Assembly: GCA_019775845.1 (NCBI GenBank) | Contig: JADQAV010000018.1 | Span: 193,044-257,043, forward strand | DNA from: Myrmaecium sp. VS I D KN 1 | Lineage: Eukaryota > Ascomycota > Dothideomycetes > Valsariales > Valsariaceae | Reading direction: 5' to 3' | Length of the DNA stretch: 64,000 nucleotides | In this document: in pieces, positions 54,057 through 64,000 of the stretch | How positions within the stretch are numbered: position 1 is the stretch's first letter | How the letters are laid out: each line of letters begins with the position of its first letter | Position numbers and translations under genes: made by a program | Notes under the pieces: model-generated | What the model was told of the DNA's origin: nothing | What the model saw: the letters and a program-made list of their open reading frames with translations, nothing else | Database searches by the model: none

Positions 54057-56916
54057 TTACTGGCCATAAACAGCGGCTAGTCCAGGAGGAGGCCCGTCAA
54101 GATCGACGCGCTCCACACTGTGTTTGATATCGGTGCTCTCACGAACAAGATTAGAGAAATACTTCCGAGCAACTTCAGCTTCGCTCTTCAGCTTGCTCGT
54201 CTCATCTTTCTTGACTTGCAACCTCTCCACGTTTCGTTGTAAACCTATTCTGAGATCATTAGATGGCCCTTTGAGAACCTTGCGCACCTCCGAGCTGATC
54301 CGAAGAGCGTTGGAATGCGAATAGTCGATTGTAGCAAGCTGGGCTGATAGCTTGTTACTGAGGCGACGAGGAAGAGACAGTGGGATTGACGTCAAAGCAT
54401 ACGAGATGCCCAGAACCACTAGTACCTAAGTTAGCCAACTGACCAAATAAGAAAGAAGCACCATACTGACCTCCAGCAATAAGACCAGGAATAAGTAGTC
54501 GTCTCATGTTCCTCGGACCGATCACTCTGATAGCACCCAAGGTTCCATCCATCCAGCCGACACCGCCGAGTAGTCTGCCACCAACAACGCTGGCCACGGT
54601 GACTGCCATGCCGGTACCAGCCACTTTTTCTTGCCTCTCCCAGAGGCTGGCGAAATCGAAGAAGTCCCACATATCAACATCCACATCGACTTGTCTCGCC
54701 AAAGCGTGCCGGGTCTTCCTAAACATGTTCTCAGGATGAAAGATCAGGTCCGGATAGGCGTTGCCGAGGTGGAGCAATCCCAAATTCTTGATGCCATTGA
54801 AAGCTCGCGTCGTTTCGGCACGTGCATGCTCTTCGCACACATAAACAGTCTCTGAGATCTCATGGAGCATTGCATCCTTTAGGTCTTCCGCATATTGATA
54901 GACACTCAGGATTCCAGGATACGGTACACCCAGATCCTGCTCGGCGACTCGGGAGATTGATGCATTGAGTGTATCGCGAGTATAATTGTACACCTCCGAG
55001 GTAGCGCCCTCAATGTTCCGGTCGACGGCTTCTCCTACTTCCAATCTCGCTGTCTTGGACTTTTCGAAAGCTGGCACTAGAACTTCAAACTCGGACGTGA
55101 TTCGGTCAAGCTCTGACTGCGCCACGTCTCGATTATAGATAGCAATGCTGTTGAGATCATTGAGAACATTAAGAAGGTAAGTTTTCGCAGGGGCGAGTTT
55201 CGACCTTGAGCGTTTCTCGAGGACAAACCGTCGTAGAGCTGATTCCAGCTCCTGAAAATCCTGTATCTTTTCGCGTTCCTTGCCTTTACCGTTGCCGCCC
55301 GGAATATTCTTCTTTCCGCCTGATCCATCATCATCGCTACCGTCGTCATCTCCCCCAGGCTCGCCATTAACTCTAGCCCCACCAGCAGCGTCTAGGGACC
55401 CGGTGCTGCCGGCGGGCGCTACAGGAATGGCATTACTCGAAACGAAGTGCACCAGCTCAGCGGCTTCCTTGAAAGTCGTCGGACTAAGATGAGCAACTTG
55501 TTTCAGGATCATTTCCTGGCATCGCTTCTTGTCTCTGATGTTATCAAAGCCGTTGACGACCATGAACATATAGGCCTTCTCGCGAGCAGCGTTGAAGATG
55601 AATTCCTTCGCGGAGAGGGTGAAGTGGTTCGCTGCTGAGACGACGAAAACAACGACATCAATCTCCTCTTGTCGTGCGAAGACTGCCGTGGTCTTCAGGG
55701 AGTCGTTGTTCAAACCCGGAGCGTCAATCAGGGCGATGTCGACTACTCCATTGTTCAGAAGCGACTCGTCAACAGATCTAATGTCTCTAATGTAGACCTT
55801 GCATTGAGAATACCGTTCATTGTCAATGACAATCTGTTCGAGGTCTTGGAGGGCGAAAACTTGATAGGTGCTCTCATCATGCCTGTTGTATTCGACACCG
55901 ATCGGGATCGCGTGCACCTCCTCTACACTGCCATTCTCTCTGTAATCCAGCACCTCACAGAATATACTGGTACATGGTTGCTGATCTTCCGGCAGTACCT
56001 TCCGCCGGAGCAAAGCATTGCAGAAAGTAGACTTCCCAGCGTTCAGGTCTCCCGTAACTAAGACTTTGCTGGAGGTGTCCTCGATCCTGTCCTTGAGGGA
56101 ATAGAGATGCCGAATGCTTTGTTGGATTTGGTTGTCCAGTAATGATGCAATGGATGTCTTCTCCAGGGAATGTACGAGGTCGGTCTGGTTTCGGCCGCCC
56201 ATTTTCAGCTCCAACTTCAGAACTGAGAAATCATGAGCAAGCTTTGGGGTAACCAGGCGGGGCTCTGCCGTAGGCCGCCGTGCACCACTGGAGCTAGATT
56301 CGGCCTCGAGTCGGTCCTCTCCAAGGGAAGTCCCGGCGCGCCGAGGAGGCCTGGGGCGAGGGATATCCGTCTCCGGAAAGCGGTGGAGGCTGGACTGGGT
56401 GTGGTGAAGACCAGGTCGTGGGTCACTCTGAGTAATCGAATAGTCGCCAGGCTGGTCTTGTAGAGAAGGATATTGTGCGGGCCACTTCAAGTTCATTTGC
56501 TGGAACTTTTTGAGTGTGTCGATGGTGCCGTGTATAGCGCGTCCCAGCGCGGTTCGGTTTTGATTGTAGTATAATTGAAGGACATGGCTAGCAACAGTCC
56601 TCCGTTCATGCTCAACGGCTTCGCTAGGTTCGCCAGACAGAGAGGGAGTGTGACTTGGGGTTGGTCTATCGTCGGTAGGGCCAGGGTGCCACCTTCGAGT
56701 AAGAGTATCGCCGTCGGGGATGCTCCCACCGTAACCGGAATCATCGTCAAGCATTGCAGCAAGCCGTGCAGCACTCTCGGACGTCGTGCCCGAGCCGACA
56801 GTCATGTAGTTAGGACGCGACATTGATTGGCGGGAGTTTTGACGAGAACCTGTCTCCCTGACAGAGCTTGTCGATTTGCTAAAGTCGTTAGAATCGGTAG
56901 GGCCGTCCGAAGTCAT
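54057..56916 (-). CDS. fzo1: FZO1 mitofusin, outer-membrane fusion GTPase
   Basis: Minus-strand exons 56916..54471 and 54418..54057 give 935 residues. I chose ATG 56916 (MTSDGPTDSND) because the open frame before it, up to 56979, begins only with a TTG. The N-terminal 220 residues are largely disordered. The dynamin-type GTPase has the P-loop GDLNAGKSTFC at about 289-299, the switch/G3 motif IDAPGLNND and a VVNGFDN G4 motif. Two heptad-repeat regions flank the membrane hairpin (VAGTGMAVTVASVVGG, and VVLGISYALTSIPLSL after the intron). The acceptor at 54420-54419 is chosen because it keeps the coiled-coil tail (VERLQVKKDETSKLKSE) in frame. Retaining the intron would give a shorter, unrelated C-terminus. 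Confidence 0.94.
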
Positions 56917-57253
56917 CGTAGGGGTGGCCAAGGGAATACGCTGGAGACAATGGTCATATCTCCTCGATGGCAATAGCAACCGTGAAACAGTTACGACCTC
57001 AGTAGTTCGACGGTCGTCGTTCTAAGGGCTTTTGTCGGAACAGGTGACGGGTGAGTGTGAGAAACCCAGCCGGCGGTGGCGCTGGGTCCACTTTAGCGTT
57101 TCAGCGGCCGGGCTATCTCGGTCTCCGATGGGGTTCAGCCCAGAAGCGCAATCAAGGTATCAGGTATCAATCACTTCGACGTACACCTTGAAATACCGCC
57201 AAGCTCCCTTTACAACCGCACCTTTCTTCTGCGCGGTGTACACTGCCACAATA
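56917..57253. promoter_or_regulatory. Shared upstream region of FZO1 and VPS2
   Basis: 337 bp between divergent start codons; compact bidirectional promoter. No specific site that I can defend. Confidence 0.55.
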
Positions 57254-58148
57254 ATGAATGTATGGGGTAGGCCATCTAGAAGATCTTGCTACACCGGGCT
57301 GACAGTCAAAGATTGTCGAGTGGGCATTCGGCAAGCGCATGACGCCAGCAGAGCGCCTGCGGAAACACCAGCGCGCTCTGGAGAAAACGCAACGTGAACT
57401 AGATAGAGAAAGAATCAAGCTGGAAAATCAGGAAAAGAAATTAGTGCAGGACATCAAGAAGAGCGCCAAGAACGGACAGCTGGGGCCTTTACGAATTCAA
57501 GCCAAAGACCTAGTCCGGACAAGACGGTCAGTGACCAGCACACGCTTTCTTGCGGTACATGCTCCAATTGTTAAGGAAACTTTTACTGATGATACCCTTG
57601 AAAAGATACATCCAGAAGTTTTACCAGATGCGAACGCAGCTTCAAGCGATATCCTTGAGAATACAGGTATGTGATTTAGATTTCTTTGCGATCTACAGCT
57701 GACTAGGGATGCAGACAGTCCGCAGCAACGAGCAGATGATGCAGTCAATGAAGGGGGCTACTGCGCTATTGGGCAGTATGAACAGGCAGATGAATCTTCC
57801 AGCTTTACAGCGAATAGCCATGGAGTTCGAAAAAGAGAACGACATCATGGACCAACGCCAAGAGATGATGGACGATGCTATCGACGATGTGACAGGCTTG
57901 GAGGATGAAGAAGAGGGAGAGGAAGTGGTTAACCAGGTTTTGGATGAGATAGGCATTGATCTCGGGCAAGCTGTGGGTGTCTTCCCTCCCGGTATCTCAT
58001 ATCATGCATTAACGATAGATTCTAGCTGGGAGAGACTCCTACAGGCCTACAGCAGAATTCTGTAGCTGATGGCCGTGTAGCACAAGCGGTAGGTGGCGAC
58101 TTAGGTGACGACGACCTACAAGCGAGGCTTGACAGTCTGCGTCGCTAG
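57254..58148 (+). CDS. vps2: VPS2/CHMP2 ESCRT-III subunit
   Basis: Exons 57254..57259, 57312..57526, 57606..57666, 57715..57991 and 58045..58148 give 220 residues (yeast Vps2 has 232). Exon 1 codes Met-Asn only, and exon 2 continues IVEWAFGKRMTPAERLRKHQ, matching the family start. Exon 3 restores RYIQKFYQMRTQLQAISLRIQ. Helix 1 is basic, as in all ESCRT-III proteins; the second half is acidic. The C-terminal MIM1 motif DDDLQARLDSLRR should bind the Vps4 MIT domain. Vps2 with Vps24 caps Snf7 filaments during multivesicular-body sorting and recruits Vps4. The last intron is placed by homology (FPPG-LQQNS); a nearby alternative donor exists. Confidence 0.93.
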
Positions 58149-59644
58149 TTCTAGCTCCTTGTGCTCATGCTTCCCTCTTGGAGCTGTTTCAGTCCGGAGA
58201 GGGATGGCAAGGTTTTTGGAGGGAAGTCTTATGTGACACTTCAATACTAACATGGGTTTTGAAAGCGGTAAAGCTCGTCGTCTCTGCTTTTTGATGCCAC
58301 CGAGAGTCCTGCTCGTTGCCCGTTAGGACCCTACGATCCTTTGATTGTGCAATCTACCTTGGTTTGAAGTGTTGCAAGCACACCATCTAGTCGTCAACGA
58401 TGCTGGACTGTAACGGTGGCTTACCGCTGCCGGCATATTCTATTTCACGGGTCTTCCCTGGAGCTCGATGGAAGATATCTCTGCACTTGATATGCGTAGG
58501 TATAAAACAGACGTGGAATTTTGTCATGCAGGAGGACACAACGGCCCAAAGAAGGAGATCATCACGTTCGAACGATGGAACGGCTTTACAACTGGTTTGG
58601 CGAATCAAGAGCCGCAGCTGACCACAGGGTTGCCGCACGAACAATCAGACACGAAGTACGAATGCAAGGTTACGGTGTCCAACGGTCGCTCTGCTCAAGC
58701 ATTATAGAGGCATAGCTTAATGGCTCAGCCTATCCTGTTGCAGATTGGACCTTTTATTTACGGGAGAAATGTTTGTTGAAGATGTGGAATGAATTAAATT
58801 GATGCCAGCAAGGTTTGTTGCTGAGGAACTCGTTATACCTTGACTGGAATATGGGAGACGTGTATCAATTACTTTAACTTACCGTAGTATATATCTTCAC
58901 TACGAGTTTGATCTCATCATACCGACTTTTGATTCTGCGTACACATAAGTAGATCGTCACTCCGCCGCCGCGGTACAGATGCAGTAGGTGGTTCGTGATC
59001 CAAGCTCATTCTCCGAGGGCCTACCTCCGTGCCTCGAGCCTTGGTGTCAACGATATATGACATAACGTGACGGGCGCGGCACTTATAGCAGGCTGCGGGA
59101 TTCGGTTGTTTGCAAAGTGCCTGCCTACTTGTTATTGTGGTCGTATTCACCAGCAGCAGCGGCCAGGCGCCGTAATTTCCCCTGCGTCTCTCCTTCAATA
59201 CGTCATCCTTTAGACTAGATCTGCGGCGCAGGGTCCCTCTCATCAACTCCACCCTTCCGCGTTCAATCATCCATCCATACAGTATCGTCGTGTAAGGCTC
59301 TCCCGCTGCTGTTCGCCTTCATCCACATATCAGACTCCGCACGTCTCGGGGTAGCGCACTTTGTCTACTGGTCAGAGACCGTCTTGGTCAGTGCCCCGCT
59401 CTCCCCTCTTGACACGACCCTACCGTTCCGAGGAACGAAATAGCCCGAAGCCCGTTGCGCTGACATTGCGATCTTATCAAAGGCACTGCACTCTATCTCC
59501 ATCTGCTCGCCTGCCCGTCGTTTCCCGCCTCCAGATCATCAGTATTGCGTTTCACTGCCACGAGCACATACCACCCCAATAACCATCAAGCTGGCAGGAA
59601 ACAAGCGGAGGAGTTTCTCCAGCCAAGGAGGACTGTTAACCAGG
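58149..59644. other. Intergenic region, no gene supported
   Basis: 1.5 kb between VPS2 and the phosphatase gene. Overlapping short frames lie at 58387-58707 on both strands (79-85 codons), without recognised domains. The last 300 bp are pyrimidine-rich and probably the 5' UTR and promoter of the phosphatase. Confidence 0.5.
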
Positions 59645-61403
59645 ATGTTTGGCACAGCAAATTCCCCTGCGAAAGAGGAAGATTCAGCGCTAGAAACTAC
59701 GGCCTCTGCGACGGACAGCGGCAAGGGATCAAGTACGCGGACTTCTGCCGACAGCAGCAACGGGTCAGACCGGCGCAGTACCGGCCGCACCAGTCCATCC
59801 GACAAAAGAAACCCAGACGAAGGGGGCACATCTAGTGAAAAGAAACGAAGGAGTAGTGGTGTGTCTAAGGCTCGGGATATGCTATCCAGCGCAAAGCAGT
59901 CGCTTCATCTTCACAGCAGTTCGCCGACATCTACTGGTTCTCCGGAGAAAATGACGCAGACTCCTATACAGAAACTGAGTAAATCCGATCCAGCTTTGAG
60001 CGTGCCGCAAGGGCCGCTCAACAACTCCGCTGGCGAGTCTGTGCCTGGACCACGATCGACCTTCCGAGTTGGCGTCACCGAGGATAAGAATAAGAAGTGC
60101 AGAAGAACCATGGAGGACACCCATGCATACTTATACAACTTCTTGAGCACCCCATCACCTGCCGTGGGGTTAGATATTGGCGCCAATAATTCTAACACAA
60201 GCGCAGCTTCATCTGCCACAGACAATCAACAAGTGGTGGAGACCGACAACGGCTACTTCGCCATATTTGACGGTCATGCCGGTACCTTTGCTGCGGACTG
60301 GTGTGGCAAGAAGCTGCATATCTTGCTGGAGGAAACAATCAGACGGAATCCCAACACGCCAATCCCTGAACTTCTTGATCAGACTTTCACGATGGTCGAT
60401 CAACAACTAGAAAAGCTACCTCTTAAGAATAGCGGTTGTACCGCTGTTATAGCCGTATTAAGATGGGAGGATCGCATACCGAGTTCACAGTCAGCGACAA
60501 GTACGGCTTTCATCAATGCTGAAGTTGCCAAAGCCGCATCGGAAGCAAAGTCCAATAGCGCCGCCCAGGCGGATGCATCCGCGATCCAAAACTCAACGCA
60601 AGACACGGTTGCTTCCCAACCTCATCCGGCTCAAACGGCAGAAGCAAGACTCAGGCAAAACGCTGTTCGTCAACGTGTGCTGTACACAGCCAATGTTGGT
60701 GATGCCCGGATAGTTCTTTGCCGGAATGGAAAAGCGCTTCGCCTGTCCTACGATCACAAAGGTAGTGATGAGAATGAAGGACGGCGTGTTACTAATGCTG
60801 GCGGGTTGATCCTCAACAATCGCGTCAATGGCGTTCTTGCAGTTACAAGAGCCCTGGGCGATGCTTATATGAAAGACCTAGTGACTGGTCACCCTTATAC
60901 CACGGAAACCGTGATTCAGCCAGACCAGGATGAGTTCCTCATACTGGCGTGCGATGGAGTGAGTAGAAGCCGAATTCATTACTGGGCTTTGCTAACAACT
61001 CGTGTCATAGCTGTGGGATGTCTGCTCCGACCAAGAAGCTGTGGATCTCGTTCGCCACATACAAGATCCGCAGGCGGCATCGAAGCAACTGGTTGACCAC
61101 GCGCTTGCTCGTTTCTCTACTGACAATCTCTCCTGCATGATTGTCAGATTTGATAACCATGCCCTGAAACAACGGGCGGCAGAACCTCCAATGGGTGTTG
61201 AAGGAGATCAAAACGACGTCAGAGGTGGAATAAGCGAGGCTGATGCAATAGTTTCCAAGGCAAGGCAAAAGCTTGGCGAGTCCGGGGATCTTGAGGAAAA
61301 ACCTGTATCCCAGATGATTCTTGAGGAAGATGAGCAAGAGCCGGGGCCTGAGCTTAATGCAGAGGCTCTGAAGAGCGCTCAGAAGACTCGAACCGCCAGC
61401 TAG
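59645..61403 (+). CDS. ptc1: PTC1-like PP2C protein phosphatase
   Basis: Exons 59645..60958 and 61011..61403 give 568 residues. The 52-nt intron (GTGAGT, GCTAAC, TAG) restores ILACDGLWDV. After a Ser-rich, disordered N-terminus (1-135), the PPM domain runs from about 138 to 510. It carries TMEDTH (about 155-160), FAIFDGHAG (about 206-213), [42 protein letters not shown] and [10 protein letters not shown], so all metal-binding and phosphate-binding motifs are present. A low-complexity insert of about 70 residues splits the domain after LRWEDR. Yeast Ptc1 dephosphorylates MAP kinases of the osmotic and cell-wall pathways. The orthology is by best family resemblance and could be another Ptc member. 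Confidence 0.92.
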
Positions 61404-62033
61404 GGAGGACATCTCAGTCAACACTGTAAGCAGCTCCAGAACCTGTCAAGCCCGCGTACCAGTCCGGCCTCTGAATACAATCGTCTGGTATGAGAGGAAT
61501 CTTTATGTGGATATTCATGTGGGCTCGTTCGGTACAGATTTTTAGGTAGTCCTCGCTTTCGCTTGGATCGGAGGGGTGCAGGAGACTGATAAGCCGAGAC
61601 CGCTACCGGCATCATACAGGCGTATTGCATATTTCGCGAGGATTTTACCATCTTTTTAGTAGTAACGAACTTGAACTTCATTTTACATTCTCCATTGTCA
61701 AGCACTTGATAGGTGGTATCTGCTGCCACGGAGTGCACGGTTAGGGGTCACAGCGCCTTGTGTCCTGAGGCACCAATTGCGGGAGCATTATCCGTACGCC
61801 GTACTCCGCATCGCGCTCGCGATCTTGCCTTTCCCCCTCATGGTCCGAGCTTCAACCGCCATCGCCTCCAGCCAACGCTTCGATCATCCTGCTACGTTAT
61901 AGCTTCGTTTCCCCGCAAACCATTGCTTTCCGGCCTGTTTTCATTACAACCTCTGTAGAGCCTCGGTACCGCTTTCCTAGACGGTGTGAACAGCGGACGT
62001 GGGGCACTCCGATGAGCCTGCGCGCAAAGCGCA
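61404..62033. other. Intergenic region with SNF4 leader
   Basis: 630 bp between the phosphatase stop and SNF4 ATG. The leader ends with an out-of-frame upstream ATG (62012). Otherwise nothing recognised. Confidence 0.5.
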
Positions 62034-62083
62034 ATGTCCGGATCAGAGGACATCTCAACGCAGCCGGGCTCAACTGCAGCTAA
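62012..62083 (+). promoter_or_regulatory. Upstream ORF overlapping the SNF4 start
   Basis: ATG at 62012 opens a 23-codon frame ending TAA at 62081-62083, out of frame with and overlapping the SNF4 start at 62034. If the transcript includes it, scanning ribosomes must leak past it to make SNF4. Whether the mRNA starts upstream of 62012 is unknown. Confidence 0.5.
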
Positions 62084-63443
62084 CCTGCCCGTCGGCAGCA
62101 GTCACGAGGGCTTCGTGCAGCCTTCTTCCTATCTACGACCACATGGACCTGCCCGCTCTGTGACCCAAGCAAAACCCTCGACACTCACTGATCGGGAGCA
62201 GATTCAAGGACTGGTACGTACTTTGGCTTCAAATCTAGCTCCTCCTAATACCAGACTGTTGTGTTACAATGATGTGATCTTTCTCATTGACGGAGCGATT
62301 GTGCGTTGTAGAGAGCTATCCGAGCTTTTCTGAAAGTACGGACTAGTTACGATGTCTTGCCCTTGAGCTTTCGACTCATCGTCTTCGACACGTCGCTACT
62401 AGTAAAGAAGAGCTTAAATATCATGATACAAAATGGTTGGTCAAATTTGCTCGTCTCGATCGACTCTGTTACTGATCACAAAACTTCTAAGGCATCGTCT
62501 CGGCACCTTTGTGGGATTCGAAGACATCCACTTTCGCGGGGTTACTGACAACTTCTGATTACATCAACGTAATTCAGTATTACTGGCAAAACCCGGATGC
62601 CTTGGCTCAAGTCGATCAGTTCCGTTTAAACAGCCTTCGCGGTCGGTCACTCGAGTGAAGATCCTCTGCGAGACTTTACTGACAGTCTCAGATGTTGAGA
62701 AGGCGATAGGCGTCATGCCGATCGAGACGGTTTCTATTCACCCGGAAAAACCTCTGTACGAGGCATGCCGGAAGATGTTAGAGTCTCGAGCCCGTCGAAT
62801 CCCCCTTGTAGACATAGATGACGAGACTCGCCGGGCTATGGTTGTGAGTGTCATTACTCAATACCGTATCTTGAAGTTTGTGGCCGTCAACGTCAAGGAA
62901 ACGCAAATGCTTCGCAAGCCGCTCAAGGAGTTGAATGTTGGTACTTACCATGGGCTGCAAACTGCTCAAATGAACACTCCTGTGATGGACGTCATTCATA
63001 TGCTCGTGAAGAAGAACATCTCGAGCGTTCCGATATTAGACAATGAAGGTAAAGACCCTACTCACGGCTGCGACAGCACGTGCTAACCTTGCCAGGTGCT
63101 GTGGTCAATGTTTTCGAGGCTGTAGACGTGATAGCACTCATCAAAGGCGGCAGTTATGACGACTTGAATTTGACCGTGGGCGAGGCGTTGCTCAAGCGGT
63201 CTGACGTGAGTCTTGCCAGGTTGCACAGTAGCTCGTTGAGCCATACTTACCGGTCAACAGGATTTTGCAGGAATCTACACGTGTTCCATGTTCGACCGAT
63301 TAGACACCATCTTTGACACGATCCGCAAATCACGCGTGCATCGGTTGATTGTGATTGATGAGAATAGCCAGCTGAAGGGAATCCTTACTCTGAGCGATAT
63401 CTTGGAGTATATCCTGTTGGAAGGAGAGGATGATGAGAACTAA
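62034..63443 (+). CDS. snf4: SNF4, gamma subunit of SNF1/AMPK
   Basis: Exons 62034..62213, 62312..62435, 62492..62641, 62692..63048, 63096..63205 and 63261..63443 give 367 residues. The N-terminus ([10 protein letters not shown], then [21 protein letters not shown]) matches Aspergillus-type Snf4 as remembered. Four CBS motifs follow: 1 with [20 protein letters not shown]; 2 with [20 protein letters not shown] and IPLVDIDDE; 3 with [20 protein letters not shown]; 4 with [20 protein letters not shown] and the end [17 protein letters not shown]. It forms the nucleotide-sensing regulatory part of the SNF1 kinase needed for growth on alternative carbon sources. All five introns (47-98 nt) keep frame. 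Confidence 0.96.
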
Positions 63444-64000
63444 GGCGTGGCTCTAGACTGGGAAGATTCTTATCGAATGTCTTCCTATGCATCCTTGGTC
63501 ACGACGTCACTTTCAAGTAGGCCGAGGAAGCGCCCTGATGAGGAATTGGCCTCACTTATTCAAGGCCACCCCTCCGGGAAATATGACTTCACATTGGGGT
63601 CTAGGATATCCCTAAGTGCTTTTGGCGATGTTGGGGCTCTCTGCTGCTTCGGAAATGGAACAAGCTGTCCATGCAATTACTACATACAAATAGATACCTT
63701 TGAACTTCAAAACCGCGCGTAGTATCCCATTGGCTAAACCACTCAGTCGTCACCTTTAAGCCTTGATGTTTGTGAGAGGCACTCGCTGTATTCACAGTTC
63801 GACCGGTGCTTTGCGGCATGACATCCTCCAGTTGCGATGCTTCTTTGGAGTGTCGCATGATCCCTGCTCAACATTGGCCGGTCTGTACCCGTGCGCGAGC
63901 ATGTCTCCAGACCCCCGCGTGCGGGGTACCTCGGGGGTTGGCTGGATGCCCCACATTCAAGGCTGTGCCTCCATGATCTAATTTATCCGGTCTTAAGATA
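63444..64000. other. 3' flank of SNF4 to window end
   Basis: 557 bp. Contains a 91-codon frame (63447-63722) and others without recognised domains. No gene supported before the window edge. Confidence 0.5.

Noticed and set aside
54355-54470. Read-through end of FZO1 exon 1
   Set aside because: Ends in an unrelated Ser-rich tail. Splicing to the acceptor at 54420-54419 restores the conserved membrane and coiled-coil region, so this is intron and out-of-frame exon sequence.
58387-58707. Overlapping 79-85 codon frames on both strands after VPS2
   Set aside because: No recognised domain, both strands equally open, no supporting splice sites. A very small gene cannot be fully excluded.
1-64000. 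Search for CRISPR arrays, tRNA/rRNA genes, biosynthetic clusters and defence systems
   Set aside because: No regularly spaced repeats, no tRNA-like cloverleaf, no rRNA, no backbone synthase or NLR-type gene recognised. The content is fungal housekeeping genes.

Overview
This window looks like nuclear DNA of a filamentous ascomycete, most likely a eurotiomycete related to Aspergillus or Penicillium. Introns are short (mostly 47-98 nt), with GTRNGT-type donors and CTAAC/CTGAC-like branch sites. The genes are single-copy fungal housekeeping genes on both strands. One of them is FacB, the aspergillus-type acetate regulator. One AT-rich repeat relic carries an all-transition mutation pattern typical of repeat-induced point mutation (RIP). 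All family assignments are from memory of protein families; no search was run.

Layout. 0-6 kb: 3' part of an F-box-type protein, a DUF3431 membrane protein and a second F-box protein. 6.9-17 kb: UPF1 (-) and IMP4 (+) transcribed divergently, then PLC1 (-). 17-22.7 kb: 5.7 kb upstream of PLC1 with no supportable gene, full of low-complexity tracts and tandem repeats. 22.7-31 kb: an unrecognised fungal protein (-), CDC14 (-) and a SET-domain methyltransferase (+). 31-36 kb: long G-rich upstream region and FacB (+). 36.9-46.4 kb: a run of minus-strand genes, namely KTI12, TAF14, YRB1 (RanBP1), a 765-residue single-pass membrane protein of unknown function, and a KTR-family mannosyltransferase. 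47.3-49.8 kb: a 2.5 kb LTR-type relic with matching 145-bp terminal repeats and a target-site duplication, lying between the mannosyltransferase and a DUF4604 gene. 50.9-64 kb: the Dsc1/Tul1 ubiquitin ligase (-), mitofusin FZO1 (-), ESCRT-III VPS2 (+), a PTC1-like PP2C phosphatase (+) and SNF4, the gamma subunit of the SNF1/AMPK kinase (+).

How the genes relate. This is ordinary mixed housekeeping content, not a biosynthetic cluster or a defence island. FacB, SNF4 and PTC1 all belong to carbon or stress signalling known from yeast and Aspergillus, but they are about 25 kb apart and their linkage may be chance. Several genes begin with a 6-9 nt coding exon followed at once by an intron (IMP4, KTI12, TAF14, VPS2), so simple ORF reading misses their starts. 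All multi-exon models below were built by hand; each keeps the reading frame across every junction and restores family-conserved residues.

I did not find a convincing new molecular system. The points most worth a second look are the relic with sharply edged RIP-like mutation, the very long PLC1 upstream region, the recurrent GGTACCT/TACCTACC motif confined to intergenic DNA, and the overlapping upstream ORF at SNF4.
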